The notes below the pieces were generated by a model. The model was not told the origin of the DNA and did no database searches. It worked only from the letters and a program-made list of their open reading frames with translations. DNA of 64,000 bases from Spirulina subsalsa PCC 9445 (GTDB lineage: Bacteria; Cyanobacteriota; Cyanobacteriia; Cyanobacteriales; Spirulinaceae), in assembly GCF_000314005.1 (NCBI RefSeq), contig NZ_JH980292.1, positions 5,057,894-5,121,893 of the forward strand, written 5' to 3'. Positions 34,701-42,667 of this stretch are shown piece after piece (positions within the stretch are counted from its first letter, which is position 1; the number at the start of each line of letters is the position of its first letter). The position numbers and the translations under genes were made by a program.

Positions 34701-37134
34701 ACTCTGTACCACTCGGAGACGTTAACACCACTTTTAAATCCCCTCGATTGCTATGAGTCGCATCAAACATCACCTCAACTTTTTCTAGGGTTATATTTTC
34801 CCTAATCTCTACAGTTGAAGTCACAGAATCACCATTTTCGGGAATCTGTTCACCCACCGGAATCACTCCCGACGTAACCATCCATTCCCGCCCCACTAAT
34901 TTCCCCGTTTCCCTCCACTCCTTCGCTAACTCAACCGCCCTCGCCGCATCCAATGCCCCAAACCCATACTTATAATTATGTTCAAATCCCCCACCATTCA
35001 CCGTCCAACCTTCATCCTCTGGATCATTTTTCCGCGCACTTTCCACCAGAATATGCTGCACATCCCGCCAGGTTAAACTCGGATGCGCCTCCAAAATCAA
35101 CCCCACCACCCCAGAAGTCAACGCCGCCGCCGCCGAAGTCCCCCCAGTGTCTACATAGTCAGCAAGATCCGTTGTGATAATATTGTGACCATCACCACTC
35201 GAATAAGCGGAAATCAACAGAGGTGCGCCCGACTCACTATAAACCGCTTGCACACCCTCACGGGTAATCGCTGCCACCGGAATCACATAACGAGAATTTG
35301 CATAGCCATCAAAATTCACCCCATCATCCTGCTGCCCTCCATTGCCACCAGCCCAGACAAAAATACTCCCCAGTCCATTCCGTCCTTGGTTAATTCCGTT
35401 ATATAAAACCATCTGAGTTAGAGGATCTGGCGCGCCTAATGTTGAGCCATTATCCAACGGTCCCCAACTATTGTTATAAATATCAATATTGTGATTTAAA
35501 TAAGACAGAGTATCCGCTTTTACTAAATCTGTAGGGTTGCTTGAGTCAGGATCCAAACGTAATCCCACCAGAGAAGCATCGGGTGCCGCTCCTTTATAAT
35601 CTCCCAAACCATCATCATATCCATTCCCCCCAATAATTCCCGCCATCTCAGTCCCATGAGCTTGCCAAAAACCCGGACTCGCATCATTGCCATAAATCCC
35701 AAAACCTTGAGAATCGGTAAAATTACGACTTAAATCCACCCGATAATTATGACTTAAAGCCGGATGATTAAAAGCTACCCCATCATCAACAATGGCAATT
35801 GTCACCCCTGTTCCCGTTACTCCCTGCGCCCAAGCCCCATTAATATTCACACTTTCTCCACCCGGATTATGTAAATGCCATAGCAGAGTATCATCAGGTA
35901 ACAAACCTCGTAATTCTAACTCCCGAGGGACTAAAGGATAGGCAAACTCTAACCCCTTCAAACCATCTAACTGACGCAACACCTCACCCGATGTCACCCC
36001 CTCCCCAAACTGCCAGACATAAGTATTGGGAATATGCCGAGTTGTCCCTAAACTTTCCGCCTCCACTAACGTTAATAAATTGGGCAGTAATTGTTGACTG
36101 GTTACTCCCACCACCCACTGATGATTCTGGACTAATGTTTCTGGACTATAACTATCAGGATTAACCGCTCGTTCTAGGGAATATCTTACGGGGTCAGGTA
36201 GTCCTTCAACAATGGAAATTTCCGGCTCATCAAACGTCACATATTCAATCAAAGCCCTGCCCAACTCTGTCTCACGCCAATCCAGCGCAGGATTGATCAC
36301 TTCCTCAATATGAATTGCTTCCCCCCTTGCACCATTCACCCGAAAAATAATGTCATTGTAATCAAAATCCGTCTTCCCATCCACTCGGGCATCTTCCCAA
36401 GCAAACGTCATCCCCTCCCCCGTCACATCCGCAATCTGACCCAAGTTTAAACCATCATCGGGATTGGCGGTTGCTAAAGAAAATAGAGGACGGAGTGACC
36501 CCCCTGCACTAGGATTAGCGGCCAATCGTTGCACCGTTCCATTCGGTACTAACATCACCCCAAAAGTGTCCCCCGGTCGCATTTGAAAGGTTTTTTCTCC
36601 TAGATATTCCCCGGTATTCCAATCCGGTTCTCCCAATTCTCCACTAAATCTTGCCCCTTCCAAACGGTCAGAAATAACCACATAACCCATTTCAGAATCA
36701 CTTAATGAACGAGCCACGGCTTCCCGAATAAAGTCCACTGACCCCGGTTCAAATTCCTCCATTCCCTCTAGGCTAAAAATGGCTAATTCTCCTTGATATT
36801 TCCCCCCATCAAACACAAAATCAATGGTCACTTCTCCCGTCTCACCCACCGTAAACACCCCAGAGGTAAATTCAACCCCTTCTGACTGGTCAAAGGTTTC
36901 CATGAAGGGCAAAACTTCCAGGTCATTTAAATCCACCTCTAGGGGGTCAGTAATCTCAACCGCCGCCTCGAACACTTCCAGCGTTTCTAGAGCCATTTCC
37001 GGGTCAAGTTCAATGCCATCCTCTCCCACATCAATTAATCCCGACGGCGTTAAAATTGGCTCAAGAATAAATGCTTGAAACAGGGGAGTTTCGTCCGGGG
37101 TCGAGGAAGACTTTTTAAACCAAGAGAACACCAT
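31711..37134 (-). CDS. Giant secreted subtilisin/kexin-like protease with P domain, Calx-beta and SBBP repeats
   Basis: The protein has 1807 residues from ATG 37134 (GGAGG and 4 nt upstream; the frame is open to 37200, but that part is a repeated leader motif). In order: an N-terminal region; DUF4114 (about 200-290, DGKTDFDYNDIIFRV); a propeptide-like part (about 330-420); an S8 peptidase (about 430-740) with Asp in IAIVDDGVAFNHP, His in QAHGTEMAG and Ser in GTSAAAALTSG; a proprotein-convertase P domain (about 765-860); about four Calx-beta domains (870-1390); and SBBP beta-propeller repeats (1390-1807, units like GVAVDGAGYVYLTGRTAGAL). No classical signal peptide is seen. The product is probably an exported calcium-dependent protease; similar cyanobacterial proteins carry the same repeats. 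Confidence 0.9.
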   Translation of the reverse strand: MVFSWFKKSSSTPDETPLFQAFILEPILTPSGLIDVGEDGIELDPEMALETLEVFEAAVEITDPLEVDLNDLEVLPFMETFDQSEGVEFTSGVFTVGETGEVTIDFVFDGGKYQGELAIFSLEGMEEFEPGSVDFIREAVARSLSDSEMGYVVISDRLEGARFSGELGEPDWNTGEYLGEKTFQMRPGDTFGVMLVPNGTVQRLAANPSAGGSLRPLFSLATANPDDGLNLGQIADVTGEGMTFAWEDARVDGKTDFDYNDIIFRVNGARGEAIHIEEVINPALDWRETELGRALIEYVTFDEPEISIVEGLPDPVRYSLERAVNPDSYSPETLVQNHQWVVGVTSQQLLPNLLTLVEAESLGTTRHIPNTYVWQFGEGVTSGEVLRQLDGLKGLEFAYPLVPRELELRGLLPDDTLLWHLHNPGGESVNINGAWAQGVTGTGVTIAIVDDGVAFNHPALSHNYRVDLSRNFTDSQGFGIYGNDASPGFWQAHGTEMAGIIGGNGYDDGLGDYKGAAPDASLVGLRLDPDSSNPTDLVKADTLSYLNHNIDIYNNSWGPLDNGSTLGAPDPLTQMVLYNGINQGRNGLGSIFVWAGGNGGQQDDGVNFDGYANSRYVIPVAAITREGVQAVYSESGAPLLISAYSSGDGHNIITTDLADYVDTGGTSAAAALTSGVVGLILEAHPSLTWRDVQHILVESARKNDPEDEGWTVNGGGFEHNYKYGFGALDAARAVELAKEWRETGKLVGREWMVTSGVIPVGEQIPENGDSVTSTVEIRENITLEKVEVMFDATHSNRGDLKVVLTSPSGTESILAQPRLKDTGNNFDKWIFTSARHWGESSVGDWTLQVFDENNNEITGELKQWKLNLYGYKPTISIVATNPDAKEGEHSGEFTITRTGNTQEALTVYYTIEGRNSISRPAATPNVDYFLTTENPDDNGNLIQSIDRATGNLAQGSVIIPAGESEVKITVQPVDDDLSEYREMVYLHLAEDQQEDGTEKKDEDKHYEVGTNDIAAVTIWDNNVPLVWLLSHWSSKYQDKGGVATEGSHNAMFKLRRMGDLDQELTVNYSITTEVTEQAFNDIFAPVYPGVSYDQFLTEIFHPAQLDDFTINPRNTRDVFTPNPDPNSMILGTGTVTFAAGQWESPWIDFSPINDDEVEPTEKVIIQIEPSNLQGDDSDVSYIVHPSYNRRQPNYIPIEILDNDSQPVIEMAVTQRASEDGTVGQVTFTRKGFLEGDLEIHYWDNGWWLKALPGIDYEVPEGGYITDAHGRPVVNGEFNQNNRLQGSIIIPDGEESVTLEIVPINNGLRDPNNKRVRIVLREDDAYSIGSRFSVELWIDDINKTEVQWVQQLGTNAFDLATGVAVDGAGYVYLTGRTAGALGDKDSDSPAIQLGDGFVAKYDPNGELTWVKQWGNDGFTEPNSIVVNPHTGDVYISGWTDGEDSMNGSRASFITKYNGSGEVQWTEFVGNKRISGQSSLNYDIASGKMTLGDDGFLYITGYTTGNLGGTVAGTADAWVAKYSPDGEQVWLRQLGASVGSSRWDEATGVAVDKAGNVYLTGHTQGAMKEQTHLGDKDGWLAKYDGEGNFQWVKQFGTMATDEVLGISVYDPNSGGDDHDPSLVRIHLAGYTRGWLGETLDRQKVNIYDWKDPVAVWAGVHGDMSGLGGTYHGQGDAWVAQFTGDGVSEWKRLLGTELADRATGVATDGEGNVYITGYTDGALGELHGEAGGRDGFVAMYNRDGAYQWAVQLGTVRNDVSHAIALGENAVYVAGVTSGVMPAGVNDHTEDNVHHGVGDAWVAKLGQSYLM

Positions 37135-37169
37135 AAAACCTCCAAAAACTTTAGCCTTGTTGTCTTGTC

Positions 37170-37199
37170 GGTTAGGCACAGGAAAAGCACAACCCAACA
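37170..37199 (-). repeat. 30-bp leader motif, copy 1 (protease gene)
   Basis: GGTTAGGCACAGGAAAAGC-A-CAACCCAACAA differs by one base from 45699-45728. Each copy lies 36-47 bp upstream of a minus-strand gene for a large secreted protein (this protease and the TpsA protein). It belongs to the wider CACCCAACCTACGG / TTGTTGGGTTG repeat family of the island. Confidence 0.75.
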
Positions 37200-37297
37200 A
37201 TTCTCACATCAAAATCTCTCATAGAATGCGTCAGACCGAGCCAATTTAAAACCATTAAAACTGACATAAACCCGACGCACCATCAACAGCGAACCCG

Positions 37298-38785
37298 TCA
37301 AAATTTTCGTTCATTATGCCGTTGAAAAAACTGCTGACCAGTCCCCATAAAAACAGCCCCTAAAACCAATAAACTCAACAGACTAGAAGGTTCAGGAGTA
37401 GAAGCTTTATTAGAATTATCTTCAGAAGGCCCCCTTACTATTTTGTCCCAGTAGTCAATACGCTCCTTTGGTGTTTCCTGACACCCAGAAATTAAACTAC
37501 CATTGCTCGCATCCCCAAGAATGGCCAAAGCATCCGCATTACATAAACCGAAAAAGTCAATAACATATTGACCCTCTAAACGTTCAGGAATAAAAAAGTG
37601 TTGTTTCCCCTCACCCCTGTCATAAAACGCATTGGGAATTTCCTCAAACAAGCCAAACTCTTCAGTATAGCCCAAACGTCGCCCTAAAGGGTCTGTGAGT
37701 AGAAACTCAACATTCTGGAATAACCCCTGTAAAGTGTCCGAATTGTTCGAGAAATAATGGTTCAGGAGATAGTGCAGAAAACCGGAGGAAAGCGTTGGTA
37801 TCTGTAGCGGATTTCTCAACTCATAATCAGACCGACATTCAATCGTCGTCGGAAAAACACTTAGACATTCCCAAGGGACTTGAGAAGCTGGCTGGCTACC
37901 ATTAACATGGATTAATTCGAGATGGTTGAAAATAAAACCCTGACCATTAAAGATTCCCGCTTGTTCAGCCGCCCGTTCAATCAAACCGATGCCGCTAAAT
38001 ACTCGCCGAAAATCATAGCCCTTTTGTCGCACAGGGGTAACATTAACATCTGAGGAAACATAAGGGCGATTTTCCTGACTTTGAATATAAGCCAGCATCA
38101 ATTCTACTTGATTTTCGCTGACATAAGGAATATCGGAAAAACGCACAATTTCTCGATTTTGAACAGGGGAACTATTCGGGTCAGATGAAAGATGGAGGAA
38201 TGTCCCCAAGGTGTGAGTAGATTGCACTCCACTTTGAGAATTAACGGCTATACAATCTTGTGCAAAAATATCCCAATAGCAGGGCTGAGTATAAGCTGGA
38301 CTTGACTCATAAATATTCGTCCCGTCAAAGAATCCTACATGATCAAATGATGAGTTAGTCCCGGTGCTAAGAAAAACTAAGCCCGCCTCGGTAGAAATCT
38401 TAGTGTCTACATTAAAAGTGTAGTTCTGGCTGGGGTCTTTGGGTGTTACCAGAAATTCGATAATAGACCCCTGTTTAACTTTTAAATAACTGTCCCAGCT
38501 AGTTTCTCCACTGGCTTGTCCGTTGGTTTGATTCGTATTCTGAATGTCTAAATTACCAAGGATATCCTTTCCATCAAGCAAGATTTGAAAGGTCAATTGA
38601 TCTACTGTCCCCAACGTTGTGGAAAGGTCAATATAGCCTGTAAAGGGACTTTGCCAGATTAAACTTTGTTCGGTGCTGTTGAGGGTTCCTTGAAATAGGG
38701 TCATCCCTAGGGTGGGAGAGACTCCACTAAAGACTCCTAACGTTAGGCTGGCTAAGGTGAGGAGGGTTTTATTAAGGTGTCGCAT
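37298..38785 (-). CDS. PEP-CTERM protein with NlpC/P60-like domain, paralogue A
   Basis: The protein has 495 residues. A signal peptide (about 1-27, LLTLASLTLGVFSGVSPTLG) is followed by a beta-rich domain (about 28-130). An NlpC/YiiX-like stretch runs from about 135 to 290 with DHVGFFDGTNIYESSP and GIGLIERAAEQAGIFNGQGF. A domain shared with paralogue B contains LLTDPLGRRLGYTEEFGLFE. The C terminus is a PEP-CTERM anchor (PEPSSLLSLLVLGAVFMG, then a basic end). Exosortase would cut this signal and attach the protein to the surface. The expected catalytic Cys in FxCxGLIERAAE is replaced (FSGIGL), so hydrolase activity is doubtful. Function is unknown. Confidence 0.8.
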   Translation of the reverse strand: MRHLNKTLLTLASLTLGVFSGVSPTLGMTLFQGTLNSTEQSLIWQSPFTGYIDLSTTLGTVDQLTFQILLDGKDILGNLDIQNTNQTNGQASGETSWDSYLKVKQGSIIEFLVTPKDPSQNYTFNVDTKISTEAGLVFLSTGTNSSFDHVGFFDGTNIYESSPAYTQPCYWDIFAQDCIAVNSQSGVQSTHTLGTFLHLSSDPNSSPVQNREIVRFSDIPYVSENQVELMLAYIQSQENRPYVSSDVNVTPVRQKGYDFRRVFSGIGLIERAAEQAGIFNGQGFIFNHLELIHVNGSQPASQVPWECLSVFPTTIECRSDYELRNPLQIPTLSSGFLHYLLNHYFSNNSDTLQGLFQNVEFLLTDPLGRRLGYTEEFGLFEEIPNAFYDRGEGKQHFFIPERLEGQYVIDFFGLCNADALAILGDASNGSLISGCQETPKERIDYWDKIVRGPSEDNSNKASTPEPSSLLSLLVLGAVFMGTGQQFFQRHNERKF

Positions 38786-39190
38786 AGGTCAATCATAGAA
38801 GCTAGTTGTTTTCAGTGATGTATTACTTATGAAAAATTGGTCAGTGGTGCGAATTCCACTCGATAGAAACATTTAGAGGGATTTGGGTTGAAGGAGACAT
38901 CTGACAACCTATTATTTAGTTAGTGCGTGCAACAGCTTAGATTTTTATTTAGCTGGAGTTAATTCTAAATCAGTCCATAGTATCTGTCTCCTGTAATATT
39001 ACCGAGTTTATTTAAAGAGTTGATGAAGTTTTTTAGGGTTTAATAAAAAATTGAATAAACTCTTTATCAAGTTGGTGTAAAAATACGGAGACTTGCTAAT
39101 AATTAAACACGAGAAAGTTAGAGTGATATTTAGTCAAAATCCAGTAAATGGGAACAGACTAAATCATCACTCCGCAAAATCAACAGAGGA
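38786..39190. other. AT-rich intergenic region, no recognised gene
   Basis: This is the first 400 bp of a 662-bp gap. A 9-bp inverted repeat (GAGTTTATT 39004-39012, AATAAACTC 39054-39062) is the only clear structure. The DNA is distinctly AT-rich compared with its neighbours and probably contains the promoter of paralogue A. No ORF here has coding character. Confidence 0.45.
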
Positions 39191-39213
39191 GTTGCGACAG
39201 ACTAGGCCACAAC
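39191..39213. promoter_or_regulatory. 23-bp palindrome, copy 1
   Basis: GTTGCGA-9 nt-CCACAAC with the core ACTAG. It matches copies at 42255-42277 (GTTGTGG-9 nt-CCACAAC, perfect 7-bp arms) and 42324-42346. All copies precede PEP-CTERM genes on the minus strand. It is a candidate operator. Confidence 0.5.
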
Positions 39214-39263
39214 TTAGGGGAACCTGACGAACTGAGTCAGTGAAGACTGACTTACTGTGTTCG

Positions 39264-39425
39264 TCTTCATTTAGTTCTCTGGAGGTGGGGCGGGTTTTGA
39301 TGCAGGGTGGCCAAGATTGTTACATAAGTTTACATCTGGCGGGGTTGGTGTGCCTTGGGATGAGGGAGTTAAGATGGCGTGGAATGGAGAATCCCCGTGC
39401 TTTGATGCGGGGGATTCTGACGGTG
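39264..39425. repeat. Duplicated intergenic block, copy 1
   Basis: From TCTTCAT (39264) to the hairpin GAATCCCC...GGGGGATTC (about 39389-39418), this segment is closely similar to 42373-42518. The shared stretch includes TAGTTCTCTGGAGGTGGGGC and GATGCAGGGTGGCCAAGATT. Both copies lie between two minus-strand surface-protein genes. Confidence 0.8.
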
Positions 39426-39447
39426 AGGCTTTTCTGGGGGTTATGGT

Positions 39448-41259
39448 TTAATCTACTTTGGGGGAGGTTGCAAGTAATCCCCATGTTCCGGTGATTAGTA
39501 ATCCTAAGATAATAGAGGGTTCAGGGACTGATTGTGACTGAGTTTCTGGTCGTAAATTCTCCATAACAGTTGTTGAGGTTTGACAAAGGTCTAGTTCTGT
39601 CCGAATGGTCTGACTTCCATCTTCAATTGTTGATGATCCTTGACGACTGTTTCCGATTTGCTTAATTTGATATTGACCGGGTAATCGATCCATAATAAAA
39701 AACTGGAAAATACTGGAAACAAAGTTAGTAGATTCACTGTTATTTTGATTCTCTGAATAACTAATGGGTTGAGATACAGGGGTTACATTACAAGTTTTTT
39801 CTTCGGTTGCAGGTTGAGATGACTGAGGTTTTAAAAGGGGAGCTATTTGTCCCATTGCATCGGGTAGTCCTACTAGGTTTTCCCCCGTATAAAGAACATT
39901 GGGAATCTCGTTAAAGAATCCGAATTCTTGACTGTAACCCATTTGGCGACCAAGAGGATCGGTTAAGATAAAATCTACGGAGTCAAAAGAACCTTGTAAC
40001 CAACTTGATCGTTGAAACGGATTAATTAATGTGGCAAACTGTTGAGGTTTAAAATATTGGGTTAGAGTTAAATTTTCATCATAAAGAAAGAAAGCCCAAT
40101 AAGGTATATCTAAGCTAAGATTATTGGGGTCTTTTATAATAGAAGTAATATATTCATAAGTCTCTTCTGTTGTTTTTTCAAGCTCCTTAAATCCCTGTGT
40201 TTGAAGATAATCAAATTGGGTGTTGTTTTGATGTTCAAGACTTTGGGGAATAGAGGGCATTCCGTGATGTAGAAAATCCCAAATTCTATACTGTAACATA
40301 TCATAATTTAATCGTGTACAATGAAGACTAAGGCATGAGATTCCAACTCGATAATCTTGCTCCAAATGTGTAGGAATAAATCCTTGCCTATTGTTAACAC
40401 GAGCTTCTTCTGCTGCTCGCTCAATTAGACCTACATTAGTAAACTCACCAAACCATCCTTTTTGGGCAAGAGGAGTTAAATTCGTGGTAGATGGAATTAA
40501 GTAAGGTTTTCCTACTTGTGATTCAATATAACTGGCCATCGTTTGTGAGATAAAGGGAGGGAGTTGTTTAAATTGATGGTCAAAAGGAGATAGATTATGG
40601 TCTTGGATGAATGTGTTAAAGGGTTGAACTATTACACCATACTGGGAATGAGCGTGATAGACGTTACCGTTAAAAAGAAGTGCTACATGACCTCCCTGAA
40701 TGCCGGGATATTGATCCAAAAATATCAACCCTGAAGAGGCTTGTATTTTTGCCATTAAATTAAATTGCCCACTCCAGTTGTTAGAAGGAGCGAAAATAAA
40801 ATCAACCTGAGAGCCAATGTTAACCGCAATATTATCCAAATTATAGATACTATGTCCGTTTTGAGAGGAACTATCTTGAGATAGTAAAACTTGATTATCA
40901 ACGATAATTTTTTGGGCAAAGGTAACATCGGAATTATTACTATCTGTGGAAGGCATTAAGGCAGATAGGGAGATAATTCCGTTGAAGTTACTAACCCAAC
41001 GGCGGGCAATCCATTCTGGATTATTGCCGCCGTTGATAATTCCTCCAGAAGAGCTAAAAGTTCCCCATTGTGGATTAGAGTTTAGTTGAAAACCATTGCT
41101 GTTGTAATATCCATACTGCCATCCATAAAGACTGGTTTCAAGGGAAAAGTCTTTTTCTGAATCGGCAATGAAGGAGCTAGCATAACTGGGAAAAACGGAA
41201 CTCGATAAACCACAAATTATCAGTAATAGTTGAGCGACGGTATTTTTGAGATTAATCAT
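39448..41259 (-). CDS. PEP-CTERM protein with NlpC/P60-like domain, paralogue B
   Basis: The protein has 603 residues. A signal peptide (LLLIICGLSSSVFPSYASS) leads into a beta-rich domain. The NlpC/YiiX-like part contains GGHVALLFNGNVYHAHSQYG and FTNVGLIERAAEEARVNNRQ. Next is a domain with ILTDPLGRQMGYSQEFGFFN like paralogue A, then LPGQYQIKQIG. The PEP-CTERM anchor is VPEPSIILGLLITGTWGLLA. The Cys expected in the F-x-C-x-G-L motif is Asn here. An insert of about 100 residues (about 300-400) sets it apart from paralogue A. Both lie on the minus strand in the same island, consistent with duplication. Function is unknown. Confidence 0.8.
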   Translation of the reverse strand: MINLKNTVAQLLLIICGLSSSVFPSYASSFIADSEKDFSLETSLYGWQYGYYNSNGFQLNSNPQWGTFSSSGGIINGGNNPEWIARRWVSNFNGIISLSALMPSTDSNNSDVTFAQKIIVDNQVLLSQDSSSQNGHSIYNLDNIAVNIGSQVDFIFAPSNNWSGQFNLMAKIQASSGLIFLDQYPGIQGGHVALLFNGNVYHAHSQYGVIVQPFNTFIQDHNLSPFDHQFKQLPPFISQTMASYIESQVGKPYLIPSTTNLTPLAQKGWFGEFTNVGLIERAAEEARVNNRQGFIPTHLEQDYRVGISCLSLHCTRLNYDMLQYRIWDFLHHGMPSIPQSLEHQNNTQFDYLQTQGFKELEKTTEETYEYITSIIKDPNNLSLDIPYWAFFLYDENLTLTQYFKPQQFATLINPFQRSSWLQGSFDSVDFILTDPLGRQMGYSQEFGFFNEIPNVLYTGENLVGLPDAMGQIAPLLKPQSSQPATEEKTCNVTPVSQPISYSENQNNSESTNFVSSIFQFFIMDRLPGQYQIKQIGNSRQGSSTIEDGSQTIRTELDLCQTSTTVMENLRPETQSQSVPEPSIILGLLITGTWGLLATSPKVD

Positions 41260-41406
41260 GATTTTTAAAGGGAGCAGAGGAATGAGGAATAATAAGAAAT
41301 AATGTAGATTGCACCCTGTTTTAGCTGGGGGGTCGGGTTGCGCTGGTGCTTTAACTAACCGACAAATGGCTAAAATGGTGTTTAGTTTAGGACGGCTAGA
41401 TAAGGG

Positions 41407-42222
41407 TTATTGCTGACGAGAGACGGTCAACAAAACACCACTGGCACTGAGCATAATTAATCCCATAATGGTACTGGGTTCAGGGACTGGTTTTGATGGA
41501 TTGGTTGAACTATCTTGAGTTAATTGAACCCCTAAAACGGATTGATTGGAATTTGATGTGAAGATGCAAGCAGACGCTTGGTCAAAAGCGGTGCTGGAAT
41601 TTAAGGGAGTTCCCCCTTGTGTCGCTGGATTATCGGGTTTACCAAAAACTTGAACCCAATAATTTTCTTCTGAATTGCGATCGCTAGAAACCCCAAAACC
41701 AATTTCTGTGTAGTTGGGGTTGAGAATATTTTCTCGGTGTCCTTGACTATTCATCCAGCCTTCCATGACTGATGTAGCACTCCGGTGTCCACGAGCAATA
41801 TTTTCGCCGACATAATTCCAATTATAACCTACGGCTCTGGCTCGATCTCCAACGGATGAACCGTTCAATCCTGTATGACTGAAGTAGTTATTTTGAGCCA
41901 TATCTTCGGCATGGTTTTGAGCGGCTTGGGTGAGTTCTAACACTAAGGTTAGATTATTCAGCCCTTGTTTTTGTCGCTCGGTATTGGTTAAATCGAGCAA
42001 TCTCTGGAATAACTCTTTTTGAGCAATATTGACACAAGAATCCTGATGGTTGACTTCTACTGTGTTGGTTGATGGTGTGGAGGAGTTTCCCCCCTCTGCA
42101 TCATTGATATTACTCGTGTTACTACTGTTTCCACTTCCACCGCCACGACCACAACCCGTCATGACTAAGGAGAAGACAACAAGACACCAAAACACCTGAT
42201 TCGGAATTCTTTGCATGAGCAT
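41407..42222 (-). CDS. CAP/SCP-domain lipoprotein with a PEP-CTERM tail
   Basis: The protein has 271 residues from ATG 42222 (AAGGAAAA upstream; the frame is open to 42345, but that part covers repeat DNA). Residues about 8-24 are a lipoprotein signal ending in VMTGC. A Ser/Thr/Gly-rich linker follows. The CAP domain (about 78-205) has TNTERQKQGLNNLTLVLELT, HAEDMAQNNYFSHTGLNGSS, VGENIARGHRSATSVMEGWM and NSQGHRENILNPNYTEIGFG. The C terminus is VPEPSTIMGLIMLSASGVLL, a PEP-CTERM signal. CAP proteins are secreted and of varied function. Having both a lipobox and a PEP-CTERM signal is unusual. Confidence 0.85.
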   Translation of the reverse strand: MLMQRIPNQVFWCLVVFSLVMTGCGRGGGSGNSSNTSNINDAEGGNSSTPSTNTVEVNHQDSCVNIAQKELFQRLLDLTNTERQKQGLNNLTLVLELTQAAQNHAEDMAQNNYFSHTGLNGSSVGDRARAVGYNWNYVGENIARGHRSATSVMEGWMNSQGHRENILNPNYTEIGFGVSSDRNSEENYWVQVFGKPDNPATQGGTPLNSSTAFDQASACIFTSNSNQSVLGVQLTQDSSTNPSKPVPEPSTIMGLIMLSASGVLLTVSRQQ

Positions 42223-42254
42223 TTTTCCTTTTGGGTTGAATAGAACAGGAATAA

Positions 42255-42277
42255 GTTGTGGCAAACTAGACCACAAC
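42255..42277. promoter_or_regulatory. 23-bp palindrome, copy 2
   Basis: GTTGTGG (42255-42261) and CCACAAC (42271-42277) flank the spacer CAAACTAGA. It is 33 bp upstream of the CAP gene start on the minus strand. This is the most symmetrical of three copies. Confidence 0.55.
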
Positions 42278-42323
42278 TTATAAGGAATAGACGAACATTC
42301 CAGTGTTATTTTGGCTCCGGGTT

Positions 42324-42346
42324 GGTGTGGCACACTAGACCACAAC
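42324..42346. promoter_or_regulatory. 23-bp palindrome, copy 3
   Basis: GGTGTGG-9 nt-CCACAAC with spacer CACACTAGA. It is 69 bp from copy 2 start to start, close to seven helical turns, in front of the CAP gene. The even spacing is compatible with cooperative binding, though this is an inference. Confidence 0.5.
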
Positions 42347-42372
42347 CAGCGAAGACGGACTGACTTTTGTTG

Positions 42373-42518
42373 TCTTCATCTAGTTCTCTGGAGGTGGGGC
42401 GGGTTTTGATGCAGGGTGGCCAAGATTGTTACATAAGTTTACGTTGGGGGGGGTGAGGGGGTTAAGATAGCGCAGAATGGAGAATCCCCGACCTAAAAGC
42501 ACGGGGATTCTCACGTTA
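42373..42518. repeat. Duplicated intergenic block, copy 2
   Basis: This segment is closely similar to 39264-39425, starting TCTTCAT and ending in the hairpin GAATCCCCG...CGGGGATTC (about 42483-42511). It lies between tpsA and the CAP gene. On the minus strand the hairpin could end tpsA transcription. Confidence 0.8.
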
Positions 42519-42590
42519 AGTTGCTTTTGGGGATAGGTTGTGAGAGTAGCAGAAATCAGAAACGGGGTTTCTACATTTTAAGCGGGGGGG

Positions 42591-42667
42591 TGTTGGGTTG
42601 CGCTGGCGCTTCACCCAACCTACGGATAGGGGGGTGTTGGGTTGCTGGCGCTTCACCCAACCTACGG
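42591..42667. repeat. Two tandem CACCCAACCTACGG hairpin repeats overlapping the tpsA stop
   Basis: Units at 42591-42625 and 42635-42667 read TGTTGGGTTG(CG)CTGGCGCTTCACCCAACCTACGG, the second lacking CG. Each folds through GTTGGGT/ACCCAAC with an inner GCGC pair. The CTACGG end of the second unit supplies the TAG stop of tpsA. A worn third copy lies at about 41338-41372. Confidence 0.75.
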
